Shown here in pieces: positions 33,932-40,462 of a DNA stretch of 40,462 bases. Within the stretch, counting starts at the first letter, position 1. The number at the start of each line of letters is the position of its first letter. Position numbers and translations under genes: made by a program. The notes under the pieces are model-generated. The model was given only the letters and a program-made list of their open reading frames with translations. It made no database searches and was not told where the DNA came from. Source of the DNA: Bacteroidales bacterium (GTDB taxonomy: Bacteria; Bacteroidota; Bacteroidia; Bacteroidales; P3); assembly GCA_024400415.1 (NCBI GenBank), contig JAKSMS010000016.1:1-40462 (forward strand). The letters run 5' to 3'.

Positions 33932-35162
33932 CGACATTATCATCATCGGCGCCGGTGCTGCCGGCATGATGGCTGCCATCACCGCAGCCAAGCGCGGCCG
34001 CAAAGTAGTCCTCCTCGAAAAGATGGACCAGGCCGGCCGCAAGCTCCGTCTCACCGGAAAGGGACGCTGCAACCTCACCAACACCGCCTCCATCAAGGAC
34101 TTCCTCGCCCACGTGGGCAGCGACAGCCGCTTCATGCGCAACAGCTTCTCCATGTTCTTCAACCAAGAGCTCATGCAGTTCTTCGAAGACCACGGCGTGC
34201 CACTCGTCGTCGAACGCGGCCTCCGCGTATTCCCCAAGAGCGGCAAATCCCTCGACATCTTCCTGGCACTCATCAACATGCTGGAGCACCACCCCAACGT
34301 CGAAATCCGCAAGAACAGCGCCGCCCGCGCCGTCGTCGTCGACAATGGCGCCGTCGCCGGAGTGCGCCTCCAGAACGGCGAGCTCATCCGCGGCTCCCAC
34401 GTCCTCATCGCCACAGGCGGACTCTCCTACCCCTCCACAGGCTCCACCGGAGCCGGCTACGGCATCGCCGCCGAACTAGGCCACACCGTCGTGCCACAGG
34501 TGCCATCCCTCGTGCCACTCGTCTGCCAAGAAGAAATCCCTCAAGACCTCGTAGGCTTCGCCCTCAAGAACGTCAGCCTCATCGTCACCGAGGCCAGCGG
34601 CAAGAAAGTATGCGAACACTTCGGCGAGATGACCTTCACCGACAACGGCATCGCCGGCCCCATCGTGCTGTCCACCAGCCGCATCGTCAGCCGCACCCTC
34701 CATGCCGGACAGCAGCTCCAGGCACGCATCGACCTCAAGCCCGCCATCGAGCGCGAAAAACTCGACAAGCGCCTCATCGCCGACCTCAACGCCAACGGAA
34801 ACCGCATCTTCAACGACGCCCTCCGCCTCTGGCTCCCCGCCGAAATCATCCCCTTCGCACTCAAGGCCATGCACATCGAATACTACAAGCGCCTCAACCA
34901 GATCAACGGCGCCGAGCGCAAGCGCCTCCTCGACTTCCTCAAGGGCATGCCCCTCACCCTCATCGGCACACGCGACTACCCCGAGGCCATCATCACCCAG
35001 GGCGGCGTCAGCCTCAAAGAAGTCAACCCAAAGACCATGGAGAGCAAGCTCGTCAGCGGACTCTTCTTCGCCGGAGAGGTCCTCGACCTCGACGCCGACA
35101 CCGGCGGCTACAACCTCCAGCTAGCCTTCTCCACCGGCTACGCTGCCGGCATGGCCATGTAG
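33912..35162 (+). CDS. FAD-dependent oxidoreductase of the HI0933/BaiN family
   Basis: The product is 416 aa. The N-terminal dinucleotide motif IIIGAGAAGMM (10-20) is followed by VVLLEKMDQAGRKLRLTGKGRCNLTN, typical of the HI0933-like group. LIATGGLSYPSTGSTGAGYG and the C-terminal FAGEVLDLDADTGGYNLQLAFSTG complete the FAD site. The exact substrate of this family is mostly unknown; BaiN acts in bile acid dehydroxylation in clostridia, which should not be carried over here. No ATG is available: starts are TTG at 33912 or 33921, both inside the 3' end of the usp gene (overlap 11-20 nt), so translation is probably coupled. Codons are strongly C-ending, as in usp. Confidence 0.88.
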   Translation: MLPLPNNDIIIIGAGAAGMMAAITAAKRGRKVVLLEKMDQAGRKLRLTGKGRCNLTNTASIKDFLAHVGSDSRFMRNSFSMFFNQELMQFFEDHGVPLVVERGLRVFPKSGKSLDIFLALINMLEHHPNVEIRKNSAARAVVVDNGAVAGVRLQNGELIRGSHVLIATGGLSYPSTGSTGAGYGIAAELGHTVVPQVPSLVPLVCQEEIPQDLVGFALKNVSLIVTEASGKKVCEHFGEMTFTDNGIAGPIVLSTSRIVSRTLHAGQQLQARIDLKPAIEREKLDKRLIADLNANGNRIFNDALRLWLPAEIIPFALKAMHIEYYKRLNQINGAERKRLLDFLKGMPLTLIGTRDYPEAIITQGGVSLKEVNPKTMESKLVSGLFFAGEVLDLDADTGGYNLQLAFSTGYAAGMAM

Positions 35163-35176
35163 AAAGAACTATTAGT

Positions 35177-35208
35177 AGACAACTAGACAGCTAGACAACT
35201 AGACAACT
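35177..35208. repeat. Octamer tandem array AGACAACT in a convergent junction
   Basis: There are four 8-bp units in register (AGACAACT three times, AGACAGCT once), ending in the palindrome CAACTAGTTG. It lies between the stop codons of the flavoprotein gene and the ABC-F gene, in a 61-bp gap without a normal terminator. Confidence 0.85.
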
Positions 35209-35223
35209 AGTTGGCTACCTTAC

Positions 35224-37158
35224 CTATTGCGATTCCCTTTCGTCAAGCTCTATCGTCGCCTCCTCCCACGCATTCATGCGCTCCTCCAGGCGGTCCTTCA
35301 GCCCCTGATAGTCCTCAAAGAACCTAGCGTCGGGCACCTGCCCCGAGGCCAGTACCCCGTCCTTCTCCGCAATCTCAGCCTCCAGCGCCTCAATCTCCTT
35401 CTCTATCGCAGCCACCGCGTTGCGCAGCTTCCTGAGCTCCTTCTCGCGCTCCTTCGACTGCTGGTAGCTCAGCTTGCTCTGCGACACCGGCTGCTCCTTC
35501 TGCACGGCAGCCGACGACCTCTTGGCCGCCTCCAGGTCCTTCAGGCTCTCCAGCTTGCGCCACTCCAAGAATTCAAAGATATCGCCCTTGAACTCATGCA
35601 CCCCGCCGTCGCGGAACTCATAGAGCGTATCCGTCAGCCCCTCCAAGAAGTCGCGGTCGTGGCTCACCACGATCAGCGTGCCCGTATACTGCAGCAAGGC
35701 ATTCTTCAGCACATCCTTCGAGTTCATGTCCAGGTGGTTGGTAGGCTCGTCCAAGATCAGCAGGTTGCTCGGCGTGAGCAGCAGCTTGGCCAAGGCCAGG
35801 CGGGCCTTCTCGCCGCCGCTCAGCACCTTCACCTTCTTGTCGATATCGTCGTCGTCAAAGAGGAAGCTGCCCAAGATATTGCGGATCTTCGGACGGATGT
35901 CGCCCTGGGCGATATCGTCGATAGTCTGAAACACCGTCTTCTCCCCGTCGAGCATGGCAGCCTGGTTCTGCGCATAGTATCCTATCTGCACCTGGTGGCC
36001 CAGCTTGAACACCCCCGTCTGGTCGGTAATCTCCCCCACGATGATCTTGGCAAAGGTCGACTTGCCCTCGCCGTTGCGGCCCACAAAGGCCACCTTCTTG
36101 CCGCTCGTGAGCAGCATGTCCACATTGTCGAACACCTGATGGCCGCCGTAAGCCTTGCCCAGATGCTCCGCCTCAACCACAATCTTGCCGCTGTGAGGCG
36201 CCGGCTGGAACTGGAAGTGGATGCTCTCAGTAGACACCTCGTCCACCTGCACCCTCTCCATCCTCTCCAGCATCTTGATGCGGCTCTGCACCTGCTTCGA
36301 CTTCGTAGCCTTGTAGCGGAAGCGCTCTATGAAAGCCTCAATCTGCGCCACCTGCTTCTGCTGGTTCGAGAGCGACGCCATCTGGCTGGCACGGCGCTCC
36401 TGCATCTGCACCACATATTCCGAATACGGACACTTATAGTCGTATATCTTGCCCGCCGTGATCTCGATGGTGCGCTTCGTGATATTGTCCAGAAACGCGC
36501 GGTCGTGGCTCACCAGCACCACGGCGCCCATATAGCCCGAAAGGAAGCCCTCCAGCCACTGAATCGACTCAATGTCCAAGTGGTTGGTAGGCTCGTCCAG
36601 CAGGATGAAGTCAGGCTGCTTCAGCAGCAGCTTGGCCAGCTCCACGCGCATCTGCCATCCGCCGCTGAACTCCGCTATCGCGCGGTCAAAGTCCGCAGGC
36701 CTGAACCCCAAGCCCAAGAGAATCTTCTCGCATTGCTCGCGACGGCTGCCGCCGCCCAGCATGGCAATCTGCTCCGTCACCTCATGGTGGCGGTTCAGCA
36801 GGCGCTCATAGTCCGCCGACTCATAGTCGGTGCGCTCAGCAATCTCGCTGGTGAGGCGCTGCTGGAGCCGCTCCAGCTCGTCGATGCGCTCAAAGGCCGT
36901 CATAGCCTCCTCGATCACCGACCCCTTGTTCTGCGGCACGATCTCCTGAGGCAGGTAGCCCACCGTCTGGCCCGAAGCCATCACGATAGAGCCCGTCTCC
37001 GGCTCCTGCCAGCCGCAGAGAATCTTGAGGAGCGTAGACTTGCCGGCGCCGTTCTTGCCCACAAGGCCGATGCGGTCGCGGTCGCCGATATTAAAGGTAA
37101 CGTTGTCAAAGAGGTTCTGTCCGGTAAACTGCACCGACAGGTTATTTACTGATATCAT
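35224..37158 (-). CDS. ABC-F family ATPase (ribosome-associated)
   Basis: The product is 644 aa with two ABC ATPase domains and no membrane segment. Domain 1 has Walker A GKNGAGKS (34-41), signature FSGGWQMRVELAKLLL and Walker B FILLDEPTNHLD. Domain 2 has GRNGEGKST, LSGGEKARLALAKLLL and LLILDEPTNHLD. A charged linker of about 80 residues joins them, as in ABC-F proteins that enter the ribosomal E site. The last 85 residues are a coiled coil rich in Glu and Lys, as in Uup. Uup-like translation factor is the most likely role; antibiotic-resistance ABC-F proteins are alike in sequence, but nothing here supports resistance. It is monocistronic and convergent with the flavoprotein gene. Confidence 0.93.
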   Translation of the reverse strand: MISVNNLSVQFTGQNLFDNVTFNIGDRDRIGLVGKNGAGKSTLLKILCGWQEPETGSIVMASGQTVGYLPQEIVPQNKGSVIEEAMTAFERIDELERLQQRLTSEIAERTDYESADYERLLNRHHEVTEQIAMLGGGSRREQCEKILLGLGFRPADFDRAIAEFSGGWQMRVELAKLLLKQPDFILLDEPTNHLDIESIQWLEGFLSGYMGAVVLVSHDRAFLDNITKRTIEITAGKIYDYKCPYSEYVVQMQERRASQMASLSNQQKQVAQIEAFIERFRYKATKSKQVQSRIKMLERMERVQVDEVSTESIHFQFQPAPHSGKIVVEAEHLGKAYGGHQVFDNVDMLLTSGKKVAFVGRNGEGKSTFAKIIVGEITDQTGVFKLGHQVQIGYYAQNQAAMLDGEKTVFQTIDDIAQGDIRPKIRNILGSFLFDDDDIDKKVKVLSGGEKARLALAKLLLTPSNLLILDEPTNHLDMNSKDVLKNALLQYTGTLIVVSHDRDFLEGLTDTLYEFRDGGVHEFKGDIFEFLEWRKLESLKDLEAAKRSSAAVQKEQPVSQSKLSYQQSKEREKELRKLRNAVAAIEKEIEALEAEIAEKDGVLASGQVPDARFFEDYQGLKDRLEERMNAWEEATIELDERESQ

Positions 37159-37484
37159 ATATTAATACTAAGTTCACCTATTGGAAGAATTAATTTTATA
37201 CCTAAACCCTCGCTGAGGCCTGCCTCAGCATTGGGACTATGCCAAAGGCTGCAAGCACCTTTGAAATGAATCAAATGACAGCGCGCAAAGAAATAACCAG
37301 AAATTGTCCAGAAATAAATTTATTCGCACAAAATTTCTGATTAATTTCTGACAATTTCTTTCAGTCTCGATTCTTTGCCACGACAAAGAGAGAGTCGCCA
37401 TATCTTATCATATTGATTATGAATTATATTATACCATTATTAATTCCGCCAACGAGGTAAGTTCTTTTTTTTGGATGAAGACAT
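37159..37484. other. Intergenic region between ABC-F and the tonB terminator
   Basis: About 325 bp without a supported gene. It contains a 7-bp perfect palindrome (GCTGAGG, loop CCTG, CCTCAGC; 37212-37229) and a longer AT-rich inverted repeat (37299-37359). It must hold the promoter of the ABC-F gene on the minus strand, but I cannot point to a clear TAnnTTTG. Confidence 0.6.
37299..37359. repeat. AT-rich inverted repeat, 16 bp with one bulge
   Basis: The left arm AGAAATTGTC-C-AGAAAT (37299-37315) pairs with ATTTCTGACAATTTCT (37344-37359), leaving one bulged C. The 28-nt loop contains a further ATTTCTG. It is not followed by a T run on either strand, so it is more likely an operator or a repeat element than a terminator. 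Confidence 0.6.
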
Positions 37485-37513
37485 AAAAAAGGAGCCGCCT
37501 TGTGGGGCCCCTT
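37485..37513 (-). terminator. Terminator of tonB
   Basis: On the minus strand an 8-bp stem (GGCCCCTT region 37506-37513 with 37489-37496, one G-T pair) is followed by TTTTTT, starting 27 bp after the tonB stop codon. Confidence 0.85.
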
Positions 37514-37540
37514 CTTTATTACTTGGCAATCTCAAGCCGA

Positions 37541-38224
37541 CTAGCTCAGCTTGAACGAGATTGGGAGGCTGAACTGGGCACGTACGGCCGAGCCGCGCTG
37601 CTTGCCAGGCTTCCACTTAGGCATTGCCTTCACTACGCGAACAGCCTCAGCGCCGCAGCCAGATCCGATATCCTTCAGGATCTTCACATTGCTGATAGAG
37701 CCGTTCTTCTCAACAACGAACTGTACGAACACCTTGCCCTCGATATTGTTCTCGCGTGCGAGCTGAGGATACTTGATGTTTTCGCGCAGATACTTGTAGA
37801 GCTCCTCTTCGCCGCCAGGGAATGAAGGGTTCTCTTCAACGAATACGAAGATCTCCTCTTCCTTCTCAACTTCCTCTTCGGTAACCTCTACCGGAGTAAA
37901 CTCCTGCACCTCAGTGTTAGCGTTGTCGTTCATGTCGACGTGGAGCTCGTTCTCAATCTCCTTGTCGTCGTCAACAACCTCAAACTCGGTGGTGATTTCA
38001 GGAGCCTCTGGAGGTTCAGGATCAGGCTGGTCTTCCTGGGTGTTGAGCACCACCTCGTCAATCTCCTCGATAGCGGTGCGCTGAGTAAACTCCTGCACCT
38101 GGGTATCGTAAGACTTCACGTTGAATGCAACAAGCACGATGGCCAAAGCCACGACCAAACCAATCTCAAGGTATAGACCTTTCTTTTTTTCAAGGTCAGC
38201 CTTCAATGATTTTTTTGCTTCCAT
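37541..38224 (-). CDS. tonB: Energy transducer TonB
   Basis: The product is 227 aa. It has a cytoplasmic basic N-terminus and one membrane helix at about residues 17-35. A periplasmic spacer rich in Glu, Asp and Pro follows (PDPEPPEAPE, TEEEVEKEEE), then a TonB C-terminal domain at about 140-227 (FPGGEEELYKYLRENIKYP, GKVFVQFVVEKNGSI, MPKWKPGKQRG). TonB carries proton-motive energy from ExbB/ExbD to outer-membrane TonB-dependent receptors. FPGGxxxLxxYLxxNIxYP is the Bacteroidetes form. exbB and exbD are not in the window. It has its own promoter (38288-38317) and terminator, so it is probably monocistronic. Confidence 0.92.
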   Translation of the reverse strand: MEAKKSLKADLEKKKGLYLEIGLVVALAIVLVAFNVKSYDTQVQEFTQRTAIEEIDEVVLNTQEDQPDPEPPEAPEITTEFEVVDDDKEIENELHVDMNDNANTEVQEFTPVEVTEEEVEKEEEIFVFVEENPSFPGGEEELYKYLRENIKYPQLARENNIEGKVFVQFVVEKNGSISNVKILKDIGSGCGAEAVRVVKAMPKWKPGKQRGSAVRAQFSLPISFKLS

Positions 38225-38287
38225 ATTAATGATTTTTAATTATTTATTCAATGTTAGCCACTCCACAGAGGGGACGTTTTCAGAGTG

Positions 38288-38317
38288 CTAAATTACGACT
38301 TTTTCTTGAATTACAAA
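38288..38317 (-). promoter_or_regulatory. Promoter of tonB
   Basis: On the minus strand TTTG (complement of 38314-38317) and TAATTTAG (complement of 38288-38295, one mismatch to TAnnTTTG) are 18 nt apart. The leader would be about 60 nt. Confidence 0.6.
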
Positions 38318-38418
38318 CACCCAATTGTGAAAAAAAATCCTAAAATCCACATAACCCACTATCAATCAGCACCAACTATGTTGATAAAAAAAAATTCGGA
38401 CCTCTGACGGCATTCGCC

Positions 38419-38488
38419 AGACTTCAGTCATCAGTCGTCAGACATCAGACTTCGGACTTCAGACATCAGTCGTCAGTCGCCAGTCATT
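38419..38488. repeat. Degenerate heptamer array G(A/T)C(A/T/G)TC(A/G)
   Basis: About ten 7-bp units stay in register, such as AGACTTC, AGTCATC, AGTCGTC and AGACATC. The unit is related to the GACWTCG array at 15461 but more diverged. It starts next to the stop codon of the broken DUF5675 gene. Confidence 0.8.
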
Positions 38489-38998
38489 CCCTCCCTATTT
38501 CCAGCAGTACCGATTCGCCATTCTTCAATGCTTCACGAATCATCGTTGTGAGCTTTCGCGAATGTTCTTGCGACTGGCTCAGCATTCCTTTAGCAGTATT
38601 CCTGCCAACGAGGATGCACCGATGGTGCAAGTGTGAGAGCAATCAAGCTCGCTTGTATTGCCGAACCGCAGCCATCGTCATGAGCGAAGCGAATAGCCCA
38701 ATGTGTGAGAGGCATTCACGCCCGCATGGATGAAGATACCCGAAAAGCCTTTCACCTTGGTAAGGTAAGGCACGTTGCAGCGATGCTTAGCCCAATAGGT
38801 GATGCCCACAGAATAGATGCCTGTTGGGATTGCGGTCTGCCCATAGACCTTGCGCTCTCGGATCATGTCCTCAGACATGGAGGCATCCAGACCTCTGTCC
38901 TTGTCCTCGAGAGTGTCGCAGAAATACTGGTCGTTGACCATCATTCTTCCGATAGTGTAGTTTTCTTTGAGTGCATGACGCACGATTTTAATAACCAT
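38484..38998 (-). pseudogene. DUF5675-family gene split by a 77-bp hairpin element
   Basis: The 5' part (from ATG 38998) reads through GIFIHAGVNASHTLG and then meets a stop at 38678, giving only 106 aa. Beyond the inserted element the frame resumes as CILVGRNTAKGMLSQSQEHS and runs on to KNGESVLLEIGRE and TGA at 38484-38486. Joined, the two parts give HTLG-CILVGRNT, which matches the conserved end of DUF5675 proteins and restores a product of about 145 aa. The 77-nt insert (38619-38695) brings a stop and a frameshift. The domain is often found near phage or lysis genes and its function is unknown. The N-terminal piece may still be made, but it would lack the last 40 residues. Confidence 0.75.
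38619..38695 (-). repeat. Hairpin mini-element, copy A (inside DUF5675 gene)
   Basis: On the minus strand it starts TATTCGCTTCGCTCATGACG. It contains the hairpin CAAT(A)CAAGC-GA-GCTTGATTG (38640-38660) and ends in a second palindrome spanning the junction (GCACC-GAT-GGTGC, 38616-38628). Its limits are set by the restored DUF5675 reading frame. GTGTGAGAG occurs at 38631 and 38703. Confidence 0.7.
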
Positions 38999-39011
38999 AA
39001 TTTTTTTGAGT

Positions 39012-39037
39012 TTACAAGTGTACGAGTGTACAAGTGG
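39012..39037. repeat. Octamer array GTGTACAA
   Basis: About three 8-bp units in register (GTTTACAA, GTGTACGA, GTGTACAA) lie just upstream of the broken DUF5675 gene. They are next to a second 8-bp family with TTNAGAAG units at 39054-39098 that runs into mini-element copy B. Confidence 0.65.
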
Positions 39038-39097
39038 GTTGAAGTTATATTTGAGAAGTTAAGAAGATGCTTTTGAGAAGTTAAGGTGTTTAGAAGT

Positions 39098-39167
39098 TAT
39101 TCGCTTCGCTTATGTCGTTTTGCACTACGGCCTCAAAAGCAAGCTTTTGGGCTCTCCGTTTGAAACG
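39098..39167 (+). repeat. Hairpin mini-element, copy B
   Basis: It starts TATTCGCTTCGCTTATGTCG and contains CAAAAGC-AA-GCTTTTG (39134-39149), GCTCTC at 39151-39156 and the terminal palindrome CGTTTGAAACG. Order and spacing match copy A, with a different but paired stem. It is inserted at the end of a TTNAGAAG octamer array. Confidence 0.7.
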
Positions 39168-39402
39168 CCAAGACGATACGTTTTGTTGCTGACGGATTTG
39201 TCAAAATTGTTGTTGCTGAAATGTATTGTCGTCTGCCGCTGGACTCAAAAATCCACTAAACATCATACTGATGATCAAACTAAAATCTTTGTTTCTCGCC
39301 GGAGGCACGCGAGCGCAGCGACCGCGTTTTCGCGCCCTTCGCCCACCTTCAAACAGTGATAGACTTTTATCCTTTAACTCTTCGCGGGAGTTTTAATGTG
39401 CG
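39168..39402. other. Gene-free spacer
   Basis: About 235 bp. A frame of 79 codons (39120-39359) has no recognisable product and starts inside mini-element B. A GC-rich palindromic patch lies around 39308-39340 and a weak AACTC...GAGTT hairpin with a T run near 39377-39394. No gene is supported. Confidence 0.5.
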
Positions 39403-39493
39403 ATTAGCAGTTAGCAATTGGCCATTGGCCGTTAGCAAATGGCAAATAGTAAATATCCAACAGCCAATCGCCAAAAGCCAATCGCCAATCTCC
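39403..39493. repeat. Thirteen-unit heptamer array (GTTAGCA / ATTGGCC / AATCGCC)
   Basis: Ninety-one bases divide without any indel into thirteen 7-bp units: ATTAGCA, GTTAGCA, ATTGGCC, ATTGGCC, GTTAGCA, AATGGCA, AATAGTA, AATATCC, AACAGCC, AATCGCC, AAAAGCC, AATCGCC, AATCTCC. The units drift in sequence while the period is kept. A hairpin CTGCC-GCGT-GGCAG (39493-39506) follows at once. Confidence 0.85.
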
Positions 39494-39602
39494 TGCCGCG
39501 TGGCAGCTGAACCCATCTAGAGGGATTTCTCCGGGGCTTTTTGTCGGAGTTGACCGCCAGATAGGACAGAGAAAGTCCCCAGATAGGATGGAGAAACTAT
39601 AG

Positions 39603-39793
39603 AGTTCAAAGATGGCTCAAGGCTCAAGGTTCAAAGTTCAAGGTTACTCGGCTTCGCCTCATGACGATTTTGCACTCCGGTCTAGAAAACGAGTTTTCTG
39701 ACGCTCTGTTTAGAATCGTTCAAAGTTCAAGGTTCAATGGTTCAAAGCCGCAGGCGGCTGGTTCAAGGATCAAAGTTCAAAGTTCCACCATAC
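39603..39793. repeat. Heptamer array GTTCAAR, interrupted by mini-element C and a GCCGC hairpin
   Basis: Units such as GCTCAAG, GTTCAAA and GTTCAAG run at a 7-bp period from 39603 to 39644 and again from 39719 to 39787. Between them lies mini-element copy C. A palindrome GCCGC-AG-GCGGC (39747-39758) is embedded in the second half. Confidence 0.85.
39645..39718 (+). repeat. Hairpin mini-element, copy C
   Basis: It starts TACTCGGCTTCGCCTCATGA and contains AGAAAAC-GA-GTTTTCT (39684-39699), then GCTCTG, and ends near GAATCG. It shares with copies A and B the start, the CATGACGA or TATGTCG block, a central C-RA-G hairpin and the GCTCT block. It interrupts a GTTCAAR heptamer array. Confidence 0.7.
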
Positions 39794-39808
39794 ACCTTAC
39801 GCCACACA

Positions 39809-39894
39809 CATCAAAACATCAACACATGTGGCGCAGCCACTAACACATCCAACACATAAAACATCAACACATGTGGCATAGCCACTAACACACC
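39809..39894. repeat. Two-copy 45-bp repeat of ACATC octamers with GTGGC hairpins
   Basis: The stretch AAAACATC AACACAT followed by a hairpin GTGGC-NNN-GCCAC and TAACAC occurs twice, 45 bp apart. The hairpins are at 39828-39840 (loop GCA) and 39873-39885 (loop ATA). Stems are identical and loops differ. Confidence 0.8.
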
Positions 39895-39956
39895 ATCCAC
39901 CATTTCTGGTGCAATTTTTGCCATAATTTTGATTAACAGATTGTTGGGTGCAGTTG

Positions 39957-40005
39957 ACGAAAAGTTAACGAAAAAAATAACTAAACTTTTTCGTTAACTT
40001 TTCGT
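39957..40005. repeat. Perfect 19-bp inverted repeat made of four GTTRACGAAAA motifs
   Basis: The arms at 39957-39975 and 39987-40005 are exact reverse complements around an 11-nt loop. The left side holds GTTGACGAAAA (39953) and GTTAACGAAAA (39964) head to tail, and the right side two in reverse. The right arm contains T runs but is not followed by one. It could be a regulator site, a strong RNA hairpin or a recombination site. Confidence 0.8.
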
Positions 40006-40316
40006 TAATGAAGGCTATAATTATACATAAGCACCTATACTTCTGCGACTTAGTATTCCAAAACGCAAAAATAGGTTCAAATAGTTGTCAAAAGGGCGAT
40101 TTAGTATCCCCAACTGTTGAGCGATCCCACAAGTATCTCTTAATTATTGTTAATTTATTTTTTAAAACATTCATGCTCAGTTTTTTTCGGTAAAATAATA
40201 AATGTCTGCGATATCACCCCAAGCACGTCTGATATCTTACGCCAGAAGTCTCAATTATACATATAGCTGTGTATTAAAAAGATACTACTATGCCACAAAA
40301 AAGAATGTAAAAAGAC
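40006..40316. other. Gene-free AT-rich spacer
   Basis: About 310 bp with only short frames, none with recognisable content. I see nothing in it besides A/T tracts (for example 40146-40162) upstream of the promoter that follows. Confidence 0.5.
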
Positions 40317-40347
40317 TTGCGTGTATGGTGTAATTTTCGTAATTTTG
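40317..40347 (+). promoter_or_regulatory. Promoter for a gene beyond the right edge
   Basis: TTG (40317-40319) and TAATTTTG (40340-40347) are 20 nt apart, a full match to the Bacteroidetes consensus. The transcript would start near 40353 and run off the window with a leader of at least 100 nt. Confidence 0.7.
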
Positions 40348-40458
40348 CAGCGTTAAATTGATTGTAGACATTAACGACTAATTTGAAAGTAAATAATAAC
40401 TAACCAGTGTCTTTAACGGAAATAACTTGACACATTTTTCCACAAAAAAATAGGAAAA

Positions 40459-40462
40459 ATGA
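40459..40462 (+). CDS. Possible start codon of a gene leaving the window
   Basis: The last bases are GGAAAAATGA, so an ATG at 40459-40461 lies about 105 nt behind the promoter at 40317-40347. Only the start codon and one base are visible, so the identity of the gene cannot be given. Confidence 0.3.

Noticed and set aside
33047-34414. A 455-codon minus-strand frame over usp and the flavoprotein gene
   Set aside because: It is antisense to two recognised proteins with strong C-ending codon use; no motif in the product.
35227-37152. A 641-codon + strand frame across the ABC-F gene
   Set aside because: It is antisense to an intact ABC-F gene with all motifs; the product is rich in Leu, His and Arg without any domain.
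37212-37229. The 7-bp palindrome upstream of ABC-F as a terminator
   Set aside because: There is no T run on either strand after it and no gene that ends there.
39120-39359. A 79-codon + strand frame in the repeat zone
   Set aside because: It starts inside mini-element B and its product is not protein-like.
39403-39793. Repeat zone as a CRISPR array
   Set aside because: Units are 7-8 bp with no spacers of constant size, and no cas gene is present in the window.

Overview
The window looks like chromosome of a Bacteroidales bacterium that has a type IX secretion system (T9SS). The evidence is: promoters of the Bacteroidetes form (TTG/TTTG, about 20-22 nt, TAnnTTTG); two secreted proteins with T9SS type A C-terminal domains; a DUF5103-type T9SS plug protein; a Bacteroidetes-style TonB; and RHS cores ending in the Bacteroidales form (NPVKLVDPDG). 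No rRNA, tRNA, phage or CRISPR was seen. Genus cannot be fixed from the sequence.

Region 1 (1-5.6 kb, + strand) is an accessory island of RHS 'tip' cassettes. Four short ORFs each carry the same 75-95 residue RHS core, with no YD repeats and no signal peptide, joined to four unrelated C-terminal domains: an unknown domain with HEWYGH, an unknown domain with a probable C-terminal frameshift, a JAB-like metalloprotease, and an M15-type peptidoglycan peptidase. Three are followed at 0-50 bp by a small lipoprotein or secreted protein that looks like an immunity protein. Broken RHS cores lie at 1767-1856 and 5550-5593, and the tail of one more cassette is at the left edge.

Region 2 (5.6-17 kb) is housekeeping. 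A minus-strand operon miaB - PASTA protein - T9SS cargo - rluD shares a near-symmetrical divergent promoter with the plug gene. Then come an MMPL/RND exporter and convergent tilS.

Region 3 (17-29 kb) is a single 3974-residue T9SS-secreted modular surface protein with two beta-helix modules, a GEVED domain and a type A sorting tail. It has its own promoter and terminator.

Region 4 (29-38.2 kb) holds the minus operon ruvB - hutI - LolD-like ATPase - rlmB, the + pair usp - FAD flavoprotein with overlapping ends, an ABC-F ATPase and tonB.

Region 5 (38.2-40.46 kb) is gene-poor and the most unusual part. A DUF5675 gene is split by a 77-bp hairpin element, and two diverged copies of that element lie within 1 kb. 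Around them are tandem arrays of strict 7-bp or 8-bp period, each with a different unit, several carrying small palindromes. Arrays of the same kind fill the two convergent gene junctions at 15.46 and 35.18 kb. A 19-bp perfect inverted repeat and a promoter for a gene beyond the right edge close the window.
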